A program made the translations under genes and the position numbers. The notes under the pieces are model-generated. The model was not told the origin of the DNA and did not search any database. It saw only the letters and a program-made list of their open reading frames with translations. Positions 12,779-25,429 of a DNA stretch of 64,000 bases are shown piece by piece. Position 1 is the first letter of the stretch, and each line of letters opens with the position of its first letter. Source of the stretch: Setaria digitata (taxonomy: Eukaryota > Nematoda > Chromadorea > Rhabditida > Setariidae); the NCBI GenBank assembly GCA_003640385.1, contig RCAB01000238.1, positions 31,650-95,649 on the forward strand, written 5' to 3'.

Positions 12779-15700
12779 TAATTAATGGAACTTTGTGGCG
12801 GATTGATCCTATAAAAGATAGTTGTATGCCAATAAATAAGAAAAAATAACTAATCAAAGGTTGTAAATTTTTTTTGTTCTTGAATTAATGATTAATCAAT
12901 CTTACTTTTCGAAATTTATTCATTGGTTTGAGCAATTTTTCAGCAAACTAAAATACTAACTGCAATTAACCCCTTGCTGCTTCTTTGTCTCTATCTTGAT
13001 CAGTACTAATTTCAAAAAAAAAAAAAAAAAAACTTCGAAAATTGAAATTTCACGCTACAAATAGGCCAGCAATTAATGTAAATCTAACAAAATTTTATAA
13101 AATGATTGCAAAAAGTATAAAGCGAAGTCTGCAACCAAATAAATAGTAGAGAAAATTTTTCTCAGTCGGAATAAACAACCAGTTAAGTAAAATAGTAAAA
13201 TGAATGAATAATAAAAGTTGAGACGAAAATTGTTTAAGGCTAAATTAGCCAATGAAATAATAAATTCCAAGATTTATAAGTGATCTGCATTTTTTGCATT
13301 GAAAAACACGGATTCATTAAAAATTAATTTCATCAAAAAATCTCGATGAAAGCGACAAAATTTTGAAGTGTTTTATGGTTTAATTGTTTCAAAGAGTGCT
13401 TTATTTTCAGCTGTACAATATTATACCGATCTGATTTTCACTGTATGAACATAATGAGTTGTGATTTGTTCCACTCTAAGATACTTGCCTCTCTTTATCA
13501 TAAAACTGAAGTCGCTAGAATTAAAAAAACCTCGTTTCAATTAATGAAGGGTGGCAGATTTATGTTAAAACTTACTTTCATCGCTATTTTTGGGAAGCAA
13601 ATTCATCTTAAAAGCTTGAACTTGAAATCATCAATTTTAGAACAGCATCCCACTTATTTAATCAAAGTGACTACATATTTCTGTCGCTTTTTTTAAGCTT
13701 TTTTTTTTTCAATTTCGTTCAAATTTTAAACTGAAAAGAAGCTCAAACAGCAATCTTGTAAGGTTCTCAAGATTTTTCAACAAATTTTCGTATTCCATGA
13801 AATTTCAGTTATCTGTCTATTTGGTAAATCATTTAAAAGCGAAAAGAAAAAATCCGAAAAAAAACTTTTTATTTTCTTTTTTTTTTCTCAAAAAACATTT
13901 TTTCAGTGAATGGTATAAAGTAAGCTTCCTTTAACAAACAAAAAGATTTCGAAAAAAAATCGTTTTGAAAATCAACTGCCAATGTTAATCAAAGAAATCG
14001 GAAATGAGAACTGAAAGCAGTAAAAGAACTTCAACTGTTCCGCCGTTCAACTGTATGATTTCAAAGAAATTTATGTAAATAAATGTAAATTCAAGAAATA
14101 AAACTTGGATAAATATACTGGTAAGAGTCTATTTGGTATTTAAGGAAAAAAAGAGCAATAATCATATAGTTGGAAGACATAACCTTACCTTTTCTTTTTT
14201 TTTTTAATTGCTACTTAATTTTTCAGTTAGCTTTTATCACTTTCTCGTTCCAATTGTATCATCCAAACAAAAAGTTTGCATAACCATAAACTTTTCAGTT
14301 CTTGTGAAATGAGAGAAACAGTAATAAAATTATTCAGATGACAGCGGGTATCAGCATCATTAAATAAATTTTCGTTAGATATGAATCCATATTGATCACA
14401 ATTATTCCACAGCTAATCTTGATCAAACTAGTGCCTAAATATCAAACGACATGCAGAAATAGATAATAAATGAATTTAAACATTTCCGAAGCTTCTTTGT
14501 TTGTCAAAAAAAACGGATAAAATATCTATATATATACACAAAAAAATAAAAAAATATGTATATATATAAGAAAAAAAAACAAGAAATATGTATATATATA
14601 TACATATTTCTTGTTAACCGTTAACTAAATTTTTAAACAAAATTATCATCATCTTTTAGGAATACTGTGGTTTCTTTTTTTTTTTCTGCTAAAATTATTT
14701 ATGATCAATTATCACTTAATTCATCAAAGATGAACTATGTTGAGAAAAATAAGATCGTTTCGAGAAAATTCGCTTTTAAACTTTAATCAAAGATAAATTT
14801 ATGCATTCATCGAATCTACCGCAAGAAATTTATTTTCGTTAATACAATAATTTTCATTTAATCAAAATAAGAAGCACAGAATGAACGAATGAACCACAAT
14901 ATTATTTAATAAATCGGTATTGAAACTAGAAAGATTAATAAACAACAAGTTCTAAAAAGAAGTCCAAAGCTCAATTGTCTCCACCTCAATTAATTTACAA
15001 GTTCATTAATTCTCATTTATATTTGCCTTATTTTTCCATTAAAACTCTCTCCCTCTCTCTCTCATTCATTTTTATTAAGATGGCAAAAAAAAGTCGACTA
15101 CTTATACATTAATTAATTAATTCATTTATTTTTAAAGTTTCGTCTAATTTCTCTACAACAATCTTAAGAACTAAAGTTCGTACTTAATATCCTTCTAGAA
15201 ACAATTCTTCTCAATTAACACCTTCATTCCAACATATTTGTCCGTACAGTAATATCCTTCTGAGTTTTCACTTTCACTCTGAATTCATTGAGAAATAACT
15301 TTTTAATACGAATAAAACTGCTCCAAAAACGAATTGATTGCGTCAAACGACTAGAAATTTCCGTTGACAAAAACGACGAAATGTCGTCTTTTAAAGAAAA
15401 CAAAAAAAAAAAAAAAAGGAAGGATATGACGTCTTCATTACATATATATATATATGTACATCATTTATATTCATATATAATTTTTTTTTTTGAGAAATAT
15501 TAGCTATTTTGTTGAAATTAATGCTAAAACAATAGATTGCTATTTTTTTTAGATTTAAATTAAAAATATTGTTTTTTCTACATTTTTAATATAATTTAAT
15601 AAAATTAATATATAAGAAGTTATGAGAAGAGATGTGAAATATATGAAGTATTATAAAAGTTAATTTAATCTTTTCTTCTTTTATTTCCAAAAGTAGAACA

Positions 15701-16044
15701 GTAGCATGCATTAGAATTGATTAATTGCTAATCTGACTCATGTCTACTGTATACCCCTGATTTCTTAGAGGAAAAGAAATTTTTAGTTAACTTCAAACTG
15801 AGTTTGTCCTCTGTTCTATTTATTTTTTGATTTTTTGGTTTTAATACTGCAAAGCAAAAAAATTGTGATAAGAGTGGCTTATGCAAAAAAAAAAAAATAT
15901 AAATCGAGAATTAAATTCGAAGCTATTTCACTTCTTGCCTTTTCCGTATTATTAAAGCTTGCTATTTGTGAACTAGACGAAAACGATTCGCCTTGCAGCA
16001 GTTAGATTAGTTTATCCGATGTGAAGTTTAGTTAGTCTGAAATC
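12779..16044. other. Gene-poor AT-rich region with a 38 bp perfect palindrome
   Basis: No supported exon. It holds several poly(A)/poly(T) tracts and TA microsatellites (14521-14570, 15441-15456). A short T/C repeat lies at about 15045-15062. Confidence 0.45.
14578..14615. repeat. 38 bp perfect palindrome around a TA core
   Basis: The left arm begins AACAAGAAATATGTATATA and the right arm is its exact reverse complement. The symmetry extends beyond the simple TA core into 10 bp of mixed sequence on each side, so it is more than a microsatellite. It could extrude as a cruciform or mark a breakpoint; function unknown. Confidence 0.8.
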
Positions 16045-19000
16045 ATGGAAAGAATTCGTTATAGTCAGGAAGTAAGTTTTCGAAGGTATTTCATAAAATT
16101 TTATATTTGTAATCACTAACAAACCTGAGTAGTTTGATGGTTAGTTTATCAGTCTTACAGTGACATGGAACGATATTTACTCAGCGGAAAACAAACTACT
16201 TATTAAGCATAATTTTACATTGCACATCGATAATGAATACTAAACTTTCCTAAATTAGAGATAAGTGATAAAGCAGAAATGTGTGAAACAATGATGAAAA
16301 GAGAGTTACAGAAAAAAAATCAAAATAATTAAACTAAAATTTGAAAGAAATTTATTTGATTAAATGGGAAATTTCGAAAAAAAGTAACTAAGCTCCTATT
16401 ATATTTTTAAATTAAAATATTCATATATTTTCAAATTTTCTATTGATTTTAACTTGTTTCCACTTTTAAATATCGTAAATCAATGCTGATCAACATTTCA
16501 AATTCCTTTTCCATTTCATTCTTTTTTTTTTTTTTTGAAATTTCGACAGAAATCTCATCAGATTGAAGGAAAATGAATTTTAAGTCAGGTTTACGGGGCT
16601 ACTGCATTGACAAGTGAAAAATAATAAATAAATCTAAATATTTAGATTCCATTACACAATAATCCAAGATTCCTTATTTTAAAAAGGAACAGTTGAATTT
16701 ATCACTGGATGACAAATGAAATTCAACTATAAGTTTTTTTTTTTAACCAAAAGGTTGAGATTTTCCAGATGTAAAATATATTTTAAAAAGCATAATATAG
16801 AAGGGCAGTCAGATATGAATAGTAAGTAGATAAAATTGAATACAAATTCAAAAAATTTTAGCGTATTGAACGGAGCCCAGTTTTAACACATTAATAGTAA
16901 AAAAAATTTAAAAAAAAAAAGGATGGGACAATTTTAATAATTTTTATTTAAATATTACAACACGAAATATTATTAGCAAAACTTTTTAAAATTTTTAAAC
17001 AAATGTATAAAAATATGTGTAAAAAGATAATTTGAGGGTTCACTTCTAAATATAACTTGCCATATATACTGATTAGATTATCAGAAATTTTTGAATGAGA
17101 CAATAATATGGAAATATTAAAGATAATTATAACAAATTATTTTTCGCTTGATTCATAAAATTCTTTTCACAGTGAATAATCAAAATAATTTGAATAAAAA
17201 TTAAACTGAAATGCCAAATCCGTTGCCAATAAATTGTTTTATTTTATCAGTGAAAGAATTTTGGAACTTTTTATTTCATCAATAAATGCAAAACACGAAG
17301 ACGGCGTCATCGTTGATTCCATTTAATTTTATCAATTCAGAAATACTAGTTTATAATATTACATATCTTCTTCATCTTATTGTTACAATTATTATTACTC
17401 AAACACTCATCAGAATAGTAATAAAATTCAATTGTTCACATAAGATTTGCTCCATGAGTATCTCACAATTATATACTCGCCATTTTTTTCGTTTTCCTAA
17501 TAACTAACTACTTGAACTATGATTAAAACAAAGTAATATAAATGTTTTCCCTCTTTTGCGACAGAATGCAAAAATATAATTCTGGAAATATATAAGGTTA
17601 ACTTTTAGGTAAGCCTATTAATGTGAAAATTATGGCTGAAAATTGAAGTTATACCTGTCGTCAATGCTGACATCAACTAGTTTTGATTTGATTGCAGATG
17701 ACAGAAACGCAATGAACTAACAAAATAATTGGTAGAAGTTGTAAAACCGGCTGAAAATAATATCAATAATGCTTCAGATATGTTTTCCTTGACAACGACG
17801 GGATCAGTTATCATCCTATAGGTTCAGGTGGTAAATGAGAAAAATTTTCCAATTATATTAGAATTTTACAAAAAATTCTAACTTACCTTATGAAAAAGTT
17901 AATTGCCATAAAATTTTACTTACAATAGCCCTAATAGATTTAAACATTAATTTATAATTGTTAAAAAAAAGAAAACAATAACATAAAGCTATAAAAGAAT
18001 CTATTAAACTTGAAAATTGCTGCAAAAATTGATTAAGAAATGGATTAAAGGGAACAAAATTCTTAATAATTCTTTTCAGCGATTTCATTTTGTAAACATA
18101 ACTTTTTATAAAGATAATGTCTAAATTGAGGAGGCAATATTATTCACAGTGCTATGCGATACTTTTCTGAATCAATTAATAATCCGGTTCTTAGTAATAG
18201 TAGTGATGGGAGAAAAAGAAAAAAAAAACAAGAATTATTTAATGCCTTATAACGCTGGCAGAGTATAGTGAAATGTAAGTTGAAATGCATTTGATCAAAT
18301 TAAATTAGTGCTTTTATCAAATGAATTTGCAAACATTCAAGCTATTAATCATTTGAAATATAATTAACTGAAATTTAATTTAAGTATTACAAAAATTGGT
18401 AAGTTTTAGGTAGCAAAAATTGCTGCATAAATTCGAATTTAAGGATGCACAACAAAAAGAGTACTCCTTAAAAAAAAATATTCATTAATAAATAATGACG
18501 AGAAAATTCAAAGTGACATGAGCAGTAGACGACTAATTTGTTTTCCACCTTCAAAAAACATTTTGGCTTCACATTTATGATGGAATGTAAAATTATGCAG
18601 TTGGAACATTGCTGCTTAGCAATTCTACCAGTGAAAAAGGAGAAAAAACTTCGCAGCACATCAATACTAATCTTAAGGGATTTTTATAAACTTACAATGA
18701 ACGCTCTGTGTTATTTACCTTCTGAATTTTTGGAAACTGATCGTGATGAAGTAAAATTAAGGCTGATAATTAATCAGTCGTCTGCTTCAAATATTATACT
18801 ATTACCTGGCCACTGATTGCTTCTTTTTTTAAAATTAAAATAAGTATAAAAAATAAGGTGTAAAATTTATTTATCATTTAATCCCAGGGCAAAAATTCAG
18901 AATTATTTACTCCAAATGAAAATATTCGAGCATTGGTTAGGATTACTTTCTCTTGTTTAATTCCTTAATAACAGGAAGACTTTAGTTGTATTTTAGTTTT

Positions 19001-21638
19001 AACTAGGGAATTTTTTTTTTATTTCACCTGTTAATGACAGCTTGCTTCAGTTATAATTTTTTTAATTTTAATTAAAAGACCTTTTTTTTTGCTTCAGGAT
19101 GAAATTTATTTATTTTTTTTCATTATTCTCTCAGAGAATGAATTTGTCCATGCCGGCACTTCGTTATTCGGGACTGTTCCCTCGCAAGTCAAAGACTGAA
19201 TTTTTGAAAGAATTTTGAATTTTGAGACTGATTTTGCCTAAATATGAAATTAATTTTCTATCACTGATATTATCACTTAGTAATAAGCTGAAGAGAGTAG
19301 AAGTTTTAATTATTTGGAAAAAAGTTTCAATGGAAATCTAGTATCTCACATTGAATGGTTCAGGAGAAAGTATAATTAAAAATTGTACTGCATGAAATGT
19401 TGCCACATATATTAATAAGATAATTAACAGAGCTAGGAGAACAAATTTCTCGTAAAGATAAAAGAAAAGACGCAATTAGTTAAATGGATTAAAAAAAGGA
19501 ACTTCTTGATATAATGACAAAATGCTTAGCATTTTTATCTCTGTGCATAAAATGTTCTGAAATGGAAAAGGAATGGAAAAATTTCGCTTCAGTTTTCTTC
19601 ATGTATATATTCGCATGTATATGCTTTTGAGCAGTAGATGAATGCATTCCAAACATTTCGAAAATTCGAAGTATTCGGTAATTTAAGGCCTAACAACAAA
19701 AAAAAAAAAAAAAAAAAAAAAATAAAAACTGAAAACGAGAAATGAGAATTGAAATTAAAAATTAAAGCGAACTGATGGTTATCTCATGATTTAACTTACT
19801 GACATCGAAAAGTGCATTAGTATTGGTAAATGCTATTTTAAGTAGCAAGCTTCATTTTATGTTTGAGACTAGGATGATGGCATTTATCATTCATTTCTAA
19901 CAGTAAAGTAGGCATAGTCTAACCATCGATGAGAGTGGTCTAAGTCAAATTTAGGCGATAGTTAGACCAAAAAAAAGAAAAGAGACAACGAAAAAAGTCG
20001 GAATTAAACATTTTTTATATTTCATCAAAAAAAAGGATAAAATTAATAAATTCAGTGAGAGAGAAAATAGACATTGTTATCATACTTTTATCGGCAGAGT
20101 AATAAACAGTTCTTGTTCTAATTATCAGTCAGAAACGCAACATTCAATTTTAATTAAAGAAAAATATAAGAGGACGATTTAAATCTAATCAGGCGAAGTA
20201 AAAAATTATCACTTGAAAATAATCAACAATTTGAATAATAAAGAAAAAAAATCAAAAACCTCATTCATCATTCTTGATATTTCAAGAATATCCATGAACT
20301 AAGACTTCCCCGGGCAAATTATTGCCGATGGCAGCTGTCTAATTTATCCATCCTATAATAAAAAGGAAAACAAATCACCAATTGAAATGTCATAACCTAA
20401 TTAAATATACATTATTAAAACCTGAAATTGATGCAATCAACTTCTGCTCCATAAATTTCAATCTGTTCAAAACTTTACATTCCTATATGGAAAGTAAAGG
20501 TGATTGATCTTCAGCTCTCACCTTGTGGAATTGAATTTAACCAGAAAAAAATGTGAAAACTTTGAAGATTTTAACTTTGCAAATGAATTAATTCTGGGAA
20601 AATAGGATGAAGACAATTTTCCAGGATTGAATAATGTAATTTTTGGAATATCGAATTTTGTTCCACTTTGAAAAGCATATTTAAAAATATGCTAACTTGG
20701 TATTTTCATGAAATTCTTGCCAGAAAAAAAAAAAAAATTCTTCGACAATTCTCGATTTTTAACATGAAATAAAAAAAAAGAGGAGGAAGAGAAAAGGAAA
20801 AATCGTTCATAAGTGAATCTTAAATTTCTCAAATTTGTCAGCTGGCTTGAAAAAGTTTTTTGTTTTTCTATGCTGTTGCTCAGCAGAGCATTAAAATCGA
20901 TTTATATATTCTTTAACAAACAGCAGCCGAAAGAATTGGTACATTGTGATTAATTCATAAATTTTTCTTGTTTTGAAAATAGAAATTATACGTGGACTAA
21001 GAGATTCCATCGTTAATCCGATCCATCTAATCACACCTGAGTGATTCGCCATTCTATCACAACATTTATAATGATATTCTTATCGAATACAGGCAGACAG
21101 GTGTGTATAAAATTCAATATCAATGAATGCTATGTGCAGGAGCTGAAAAGTTTCTTATTTCAAATTTACTGAATTAAATTACTGTCAACTAGAAAGCTTC
21201 TTTTGGTAATAGAAGTGATAAAAGAAGTGCTATTTTAGCATACTTCAGCCAAATTCTTAATATTGCATTCTTGATATAGCAAATCAGCAAGCTTGATGAT
21301 ATGCGACTAAGGGTGAATGAATCTTTTCTAACAAAAAATACTTTATATTACCAACAAAAAACAATCTGAAAATATGAAATATGCAGACTTCACTTGGCTC
21401 TGAATTAATTAATATTTTTCAAATACACTTCTCTTCATGACTATCATTTTAAATTTAATTTAAAAAAATTCACAGTTATGAAACAAATGAAAAATTGTTG
21501 AGGTGTAAACATTTGTGAAATTTTTGAAGAAAATTTATCATTGATCAATTTTATCACTTTATTTTAGAATTTTGCAGTTGCTGCCCAAACATTTCCTACA
21601 CATATGCCAGAAATCTTTCAAGAACAGTTTTTGAACAG
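16045..21638 (+). CDS. Possible two-exon fragment of an unidentified gene
   Basis: Candidate exon 1 is 16045-16071: an ATG in good context (aaatcATGG) encoding MERIRYSQE and ending at a consensus GTAAGT donor in phase 0. Candidate exon 2 is about 21568-21638, after an attttag acceptor, also phase 0, encoding NFAVAAQTFPTHMPEIFQEQ and a few more residues, ending AACAG/GTATG in phase 2. Exon 2 reads like real protein and its splice sites are good. The intron between them would be about 5.5 kb and no following exon could be placed. The pair may be real, may be parts of different genes, or may be chance. No family is recognised. Confidence 0.25.
16072..21567. other. Gene-poor AT-rich region
   Basis: No supported exon apart from the two candidates at its edges. 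It contains many A/T homopolymers (for example about 19690-19721) and an AG repeat at 21786-21801. ORFs such as 18538-18816 lack protein-like composition or splice context. Confidence 0.4.
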
Positions 21639-24600
21639 GTATGAAAATTAGCATGACAGATATTTAATTAAGAAATGCAATGAGAAAAGCATTTGTGTTT
21701 TTTGAACTTGCTTTTAGCTGATGTAGTGTGTTACTAAATGAACTATAAAACTTTTATTTTTCTTTTTTTCTTTTTCGTCTGGAAAGAGAGAGAGAGAGAG
21801 ACATGCAATGAATGATGTTCGATGAGACTTTTCGTGCAGTCCATTTGTCTATTTCTCATTAATTAACAAGAAAAATCCGAAAACTCATCACTAGATGAAA
21901 CTGTGGTGGGATAGTTTAAGAAATGCAATTGAATGCATAAAAAGCAGGCATAAAGTAACACTAGCAATATATTGACATCTGATTGAGTAAAATAAACTTA
22001 GAAATAATTAGCAATTCAATGTGTGCAATAAATATTGGAGCTGCAAATTCTCAAATAATAACAAATAAACAAAAGAAAAACGAAAACATAAACAAAAGAC
22101 ATGCTTTTATAATTAACTTGCAAATAAACAAATTTTGAACGCAAAATATTTACAACAGTATGTTTTTATCGTAAAATAATTTAAATCTGATTTAAACATT
22201 TCAAATATTTCATAAAATAAATGCAAAGAAGGCATGCATCCAGTGATTATTTGAAGAAAATTAAATGTTCAATAGTTGACAAATAAATTAACAATTTAGA
22301 ATAGTAAAAAAAGTTATACAAATATAATAATTTTTATTTTACAATAAAATTTCGCCAATGAAATCATCATGTTAGCGAAAGTCATTTTTCGAATGTAGCA
22401 TGAAATCCTCTAAAAAAAAAACTGTGATCATAAATTCTGCAACTATTATTTGGTTGCGAATTCACTTTTAATTAATAGGTCACAAATCAAAGAAACAGGA
22501 AATGCAGTAAATCTGTAACTCTGAATAACTACATACTCTGGATGTAAAATAGAGAATTGTGCAAGAAGCTTAATTAAACTTTCCCTGAAATTAAATTTTA
22601 CTGAAGAGCAGGTACTTTTCGACAGAAATNAGAGTAGAGCAGGTACTTTTCGACAGAAATTGAATGAATGCTAATTCCGAGAGCAGAATTATTCGATTTT
22701 TAATTTTGCTCAACATGACAATTCAATCAATCTTCAACACCTTTATCAGCAAAGTGATAACCGATGAATGATAGGCAATGTAAATGGAATCATAACAATA
22801 TCTTGCAACATACGTATCGTTCATCACATGTGAGAGCTATTAAAAAAATAAATAAATAAAACAGAAAAAATATGCGACCAAAATAATGAATGCAGATAAG
22901 CTCAGTTCAGATATTCAGTGATGTTACAAAATAATTTCGAGCAAAAAAAAAAAAAAAAAGGAAAAAACTTTTATGAAAAAAAAGAACTGCAGGCGATATA
23001 ATCTCGTTGTATGTTTCTTGGAACACCTAATTAATATCATATTCGTTATTAGGTTACTATCTTTCTTACCTGAAATATAAACTTCTATAGTGTTATTCAA
23101 TTTTACAGTGATTATGCTAAGAAAAAAAAAAAAGCAAAAAGCTAAAATACCATTGTAAAAAAGAAATGTTTGTTGTTTAGCATTTAAAAAAAAAAAAATG
23201 TTAAAAATGTTATTGTGATTTGTCCTTAAAAGTTGACTTATAACTTTCGTTACATTTAGCACTTTTGAACAGGAATGTCATTGTCAAAATAATAAACCTT
23301 TTTAGACTCTGCTAGTTTAATAGCGCAAATTACTTCGGAACCTTTGAAGTGAATTGAATCAAAGTTTAAATTGCTACTGTTCGTTTAGGGTATATTGAGT
23401 ATCAAGAACAACACAAAATCATTTTAACTTTAGCATCAATTTTAGCTTATTTGAAAAACAACCACTTACGCTTTATAACTGTTAAATTCTAAAATTTTAT
23501 CAAATTCTGTAATAGCATTAGTTTCCACCTTTTTTTGCGATGCATATTTAATCAAATCAATGTTGAGAAATCAGTGGATCATTTGCAATGATTTCCATTC
23601 AGAAAAAAGATCAGTAAAGCTTTTAGGTGTTACATGACATTAACATGATTACTCGTCATTGAGTGAACAAGTACGAACAACGGATAAAAGTTAAACTTAA
23701 GTTTTTGTTAATTTTAAAATGAAATAATCATTAATCTTAGTACATCCACATCTCTCAACGTTAGTTAGTTGATTAATAATGTAACATTTTTTTTTCCCAC
23801 TGAGTTCTCTGACCTTTTATCAAACAAAACTGATACAAATTAATCCTAAAAACAAAAAATGATAAGATTTATCAAGTGTTCAGTTAGCAAAAAGGCATTC
23901 GAATAGGAATTATCAACGATTTACTTGATAAGATTTTAATCTTTTTGAAACGAAATTTTTAACATGATTAATAGTAACCTACTAGGAGCAAGTCAATTTC
24001 ACCCTAATATTATTTTGAAAGTATTTAAAAAAAAAAGAAGATAGAAAATTTCTAATCCGAAAATGAGCTGTATAACGGAAAAAATTATTGCAAACATTCA
24101 GGAAATGATTTCTAGATAAAAAAAAACGATCTGTCAATTATAGTATTTTACAACATTCATATGCAAAGCTTCTTTTTTTTGATTTAAACTAACTCATACT
24201 TCCTTCCTAGATTTCTAAACACTGGCCATAAAAACACCGAAAATCATAAACAGCAGATAATAAATATGCACAAATGAAATCGAAAAGGAATGCTTCTTGT
24301 TTGTAAATTTTTATAAATACGAATTAGAAATTATAATAATTCCCTTCTAAAGATAGCATCAACCCAAGTAATTTTACAAAATAAGCTCGATATTACTACC
24401 TTATTTTTATTGCTGACCAATAAAATGCTGAAGCCTTTATTGAGCGTGTTTTACAAAATTACCAATACTACCGATCTTGAATGCTATGGTACTCAGTTAG
24501 AAGACAGTGAGCTAATTTTTGAAAAAAACAGAGTTGCAAAATTTAATAAGTCATCTTTCAATCAGTTATATTTCACAAATAAATCAAACAAAATAATTTG

Positions 24601-24750
24601 ACCATGCTTTTGTACATCTAAATCTCTTCTTCTGCTCTGCGCTTCGTCCTGAATTTTAGAGCCGATAGATGAAATCTGTTCTTCCTCTCATCTTTACAAG
24701 TACCCACTTTGTTTCTGTGAAAAGTGAAATCATATTTTTCCATACTTTCA
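21639..24750. other. Gene-poor AT-rich region
   Basis: Nothing coding could be supported. One unresolved base (22630) is flanked by a short duplication. ORFs at 22924-23262 (-) and 24410-24601 (+) are low-complexity or chance. Confidence 0.4.
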
Positions 24751-24768
24751 TTCTGCATGATGCATTAG

Positions 24769-25086
24769 GAAATACTTGTAAAATGCGGAATTTTTTATAA
24801 CTGTACATACTTTTTTACAACTGTACCAGTAATTTCCATTAAATCTAAAACAGCGGCAATAAAGCAATACATAAAAAAAAAAGCACTATTTATATTAATA
24901 CAGCAAGCGATGAACTGGCTAATCAACACTATATATAAACGACATGAACGCGAAGCACTACAAGACCAATTAAAAAAATTTAAATTATTTGCGCTGCAAG
25001 ATGAAGCGACAAAAAGTGAAATTTTTGAGCTGAGAAAATTAAGAAAAAAAAAGATGATTTCAAGGAGTATAAATAGATTTAAGTAA
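24769..25086 (+). other. Open frame with a coiled-coil-like tail, unassigned
   Basis: A frame stays open on the plus strand from just after a stop near 24768 to a TAA at 25084-25086. Its second half reads MNWLINTIYKRHEREALQDQ followed by a Lys/Glu/Leu-rich helical stretch (LKKFKLFALQDE, FELRKLRKKK). Internal cagcaagcg at about 24900 could be a splice acceptor. Base composition is slightly less AT-rich than its surroundings. There is no upstream partner, promoter or family match. It could be an orphan exon, a decayed insertion, or chance. Confidence 0.2.
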
Positions 25087-25127
25087 TTCAAGCAAATCGA
25101 AGATAAGAATTAAATTAGCCAAAATAN

Positions 25128-25371
25128 CTAGCCAAAATAATGCTTGGTAAAAAAATTTTCATATTCGGCTGTTGCCAGTGACGAAAATGAACTTCTTTTA
25201 ATTTATAGTGGAAAAAAGGCAAGAATAAAAGCCAAGAATTTTGAACAANTTAGCCAAAATAATGCTTAGTAAAAAAATTTTCATATTCGGCTGTTGCCAG
25301 TGACGAAAATGAACTACTTTTAATTTATAGTGGAAAAAAGGCAAGAATAAAAGCCAAGAATTTTGAACAAC
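25128..25371. repeat. Two-copy direct duplication bounded by single N bases
   Basis: About 121 bp (25128-25248) is repeated almost exactly at 25250-25371, with single unresolved bases at 25127 and 25249. The copies differ at only a few positions. The pattern suggests overlapping contig ends joined without collapse rather than a biological tandem repeat. Confidence 0.8.
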
Positions 25372-25429
25372 TAAGAAAAAAGTACCAAGGTTTCCACTTG
25401 AACCTGTCTAAGTCCTATGTTCTATTCTT

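Noticed and set aside
18538..18816. 92-residue plus-strand ORF
   Set aside because: No splice context, promoter or family similarity; composition fits chance in AT-rich DNA.
24769..25371. Nuclear Wolbachia insertion as a firm call
   Set aside because: No recognisable bacterial gene; kept only as a hypothesis for the open frame.
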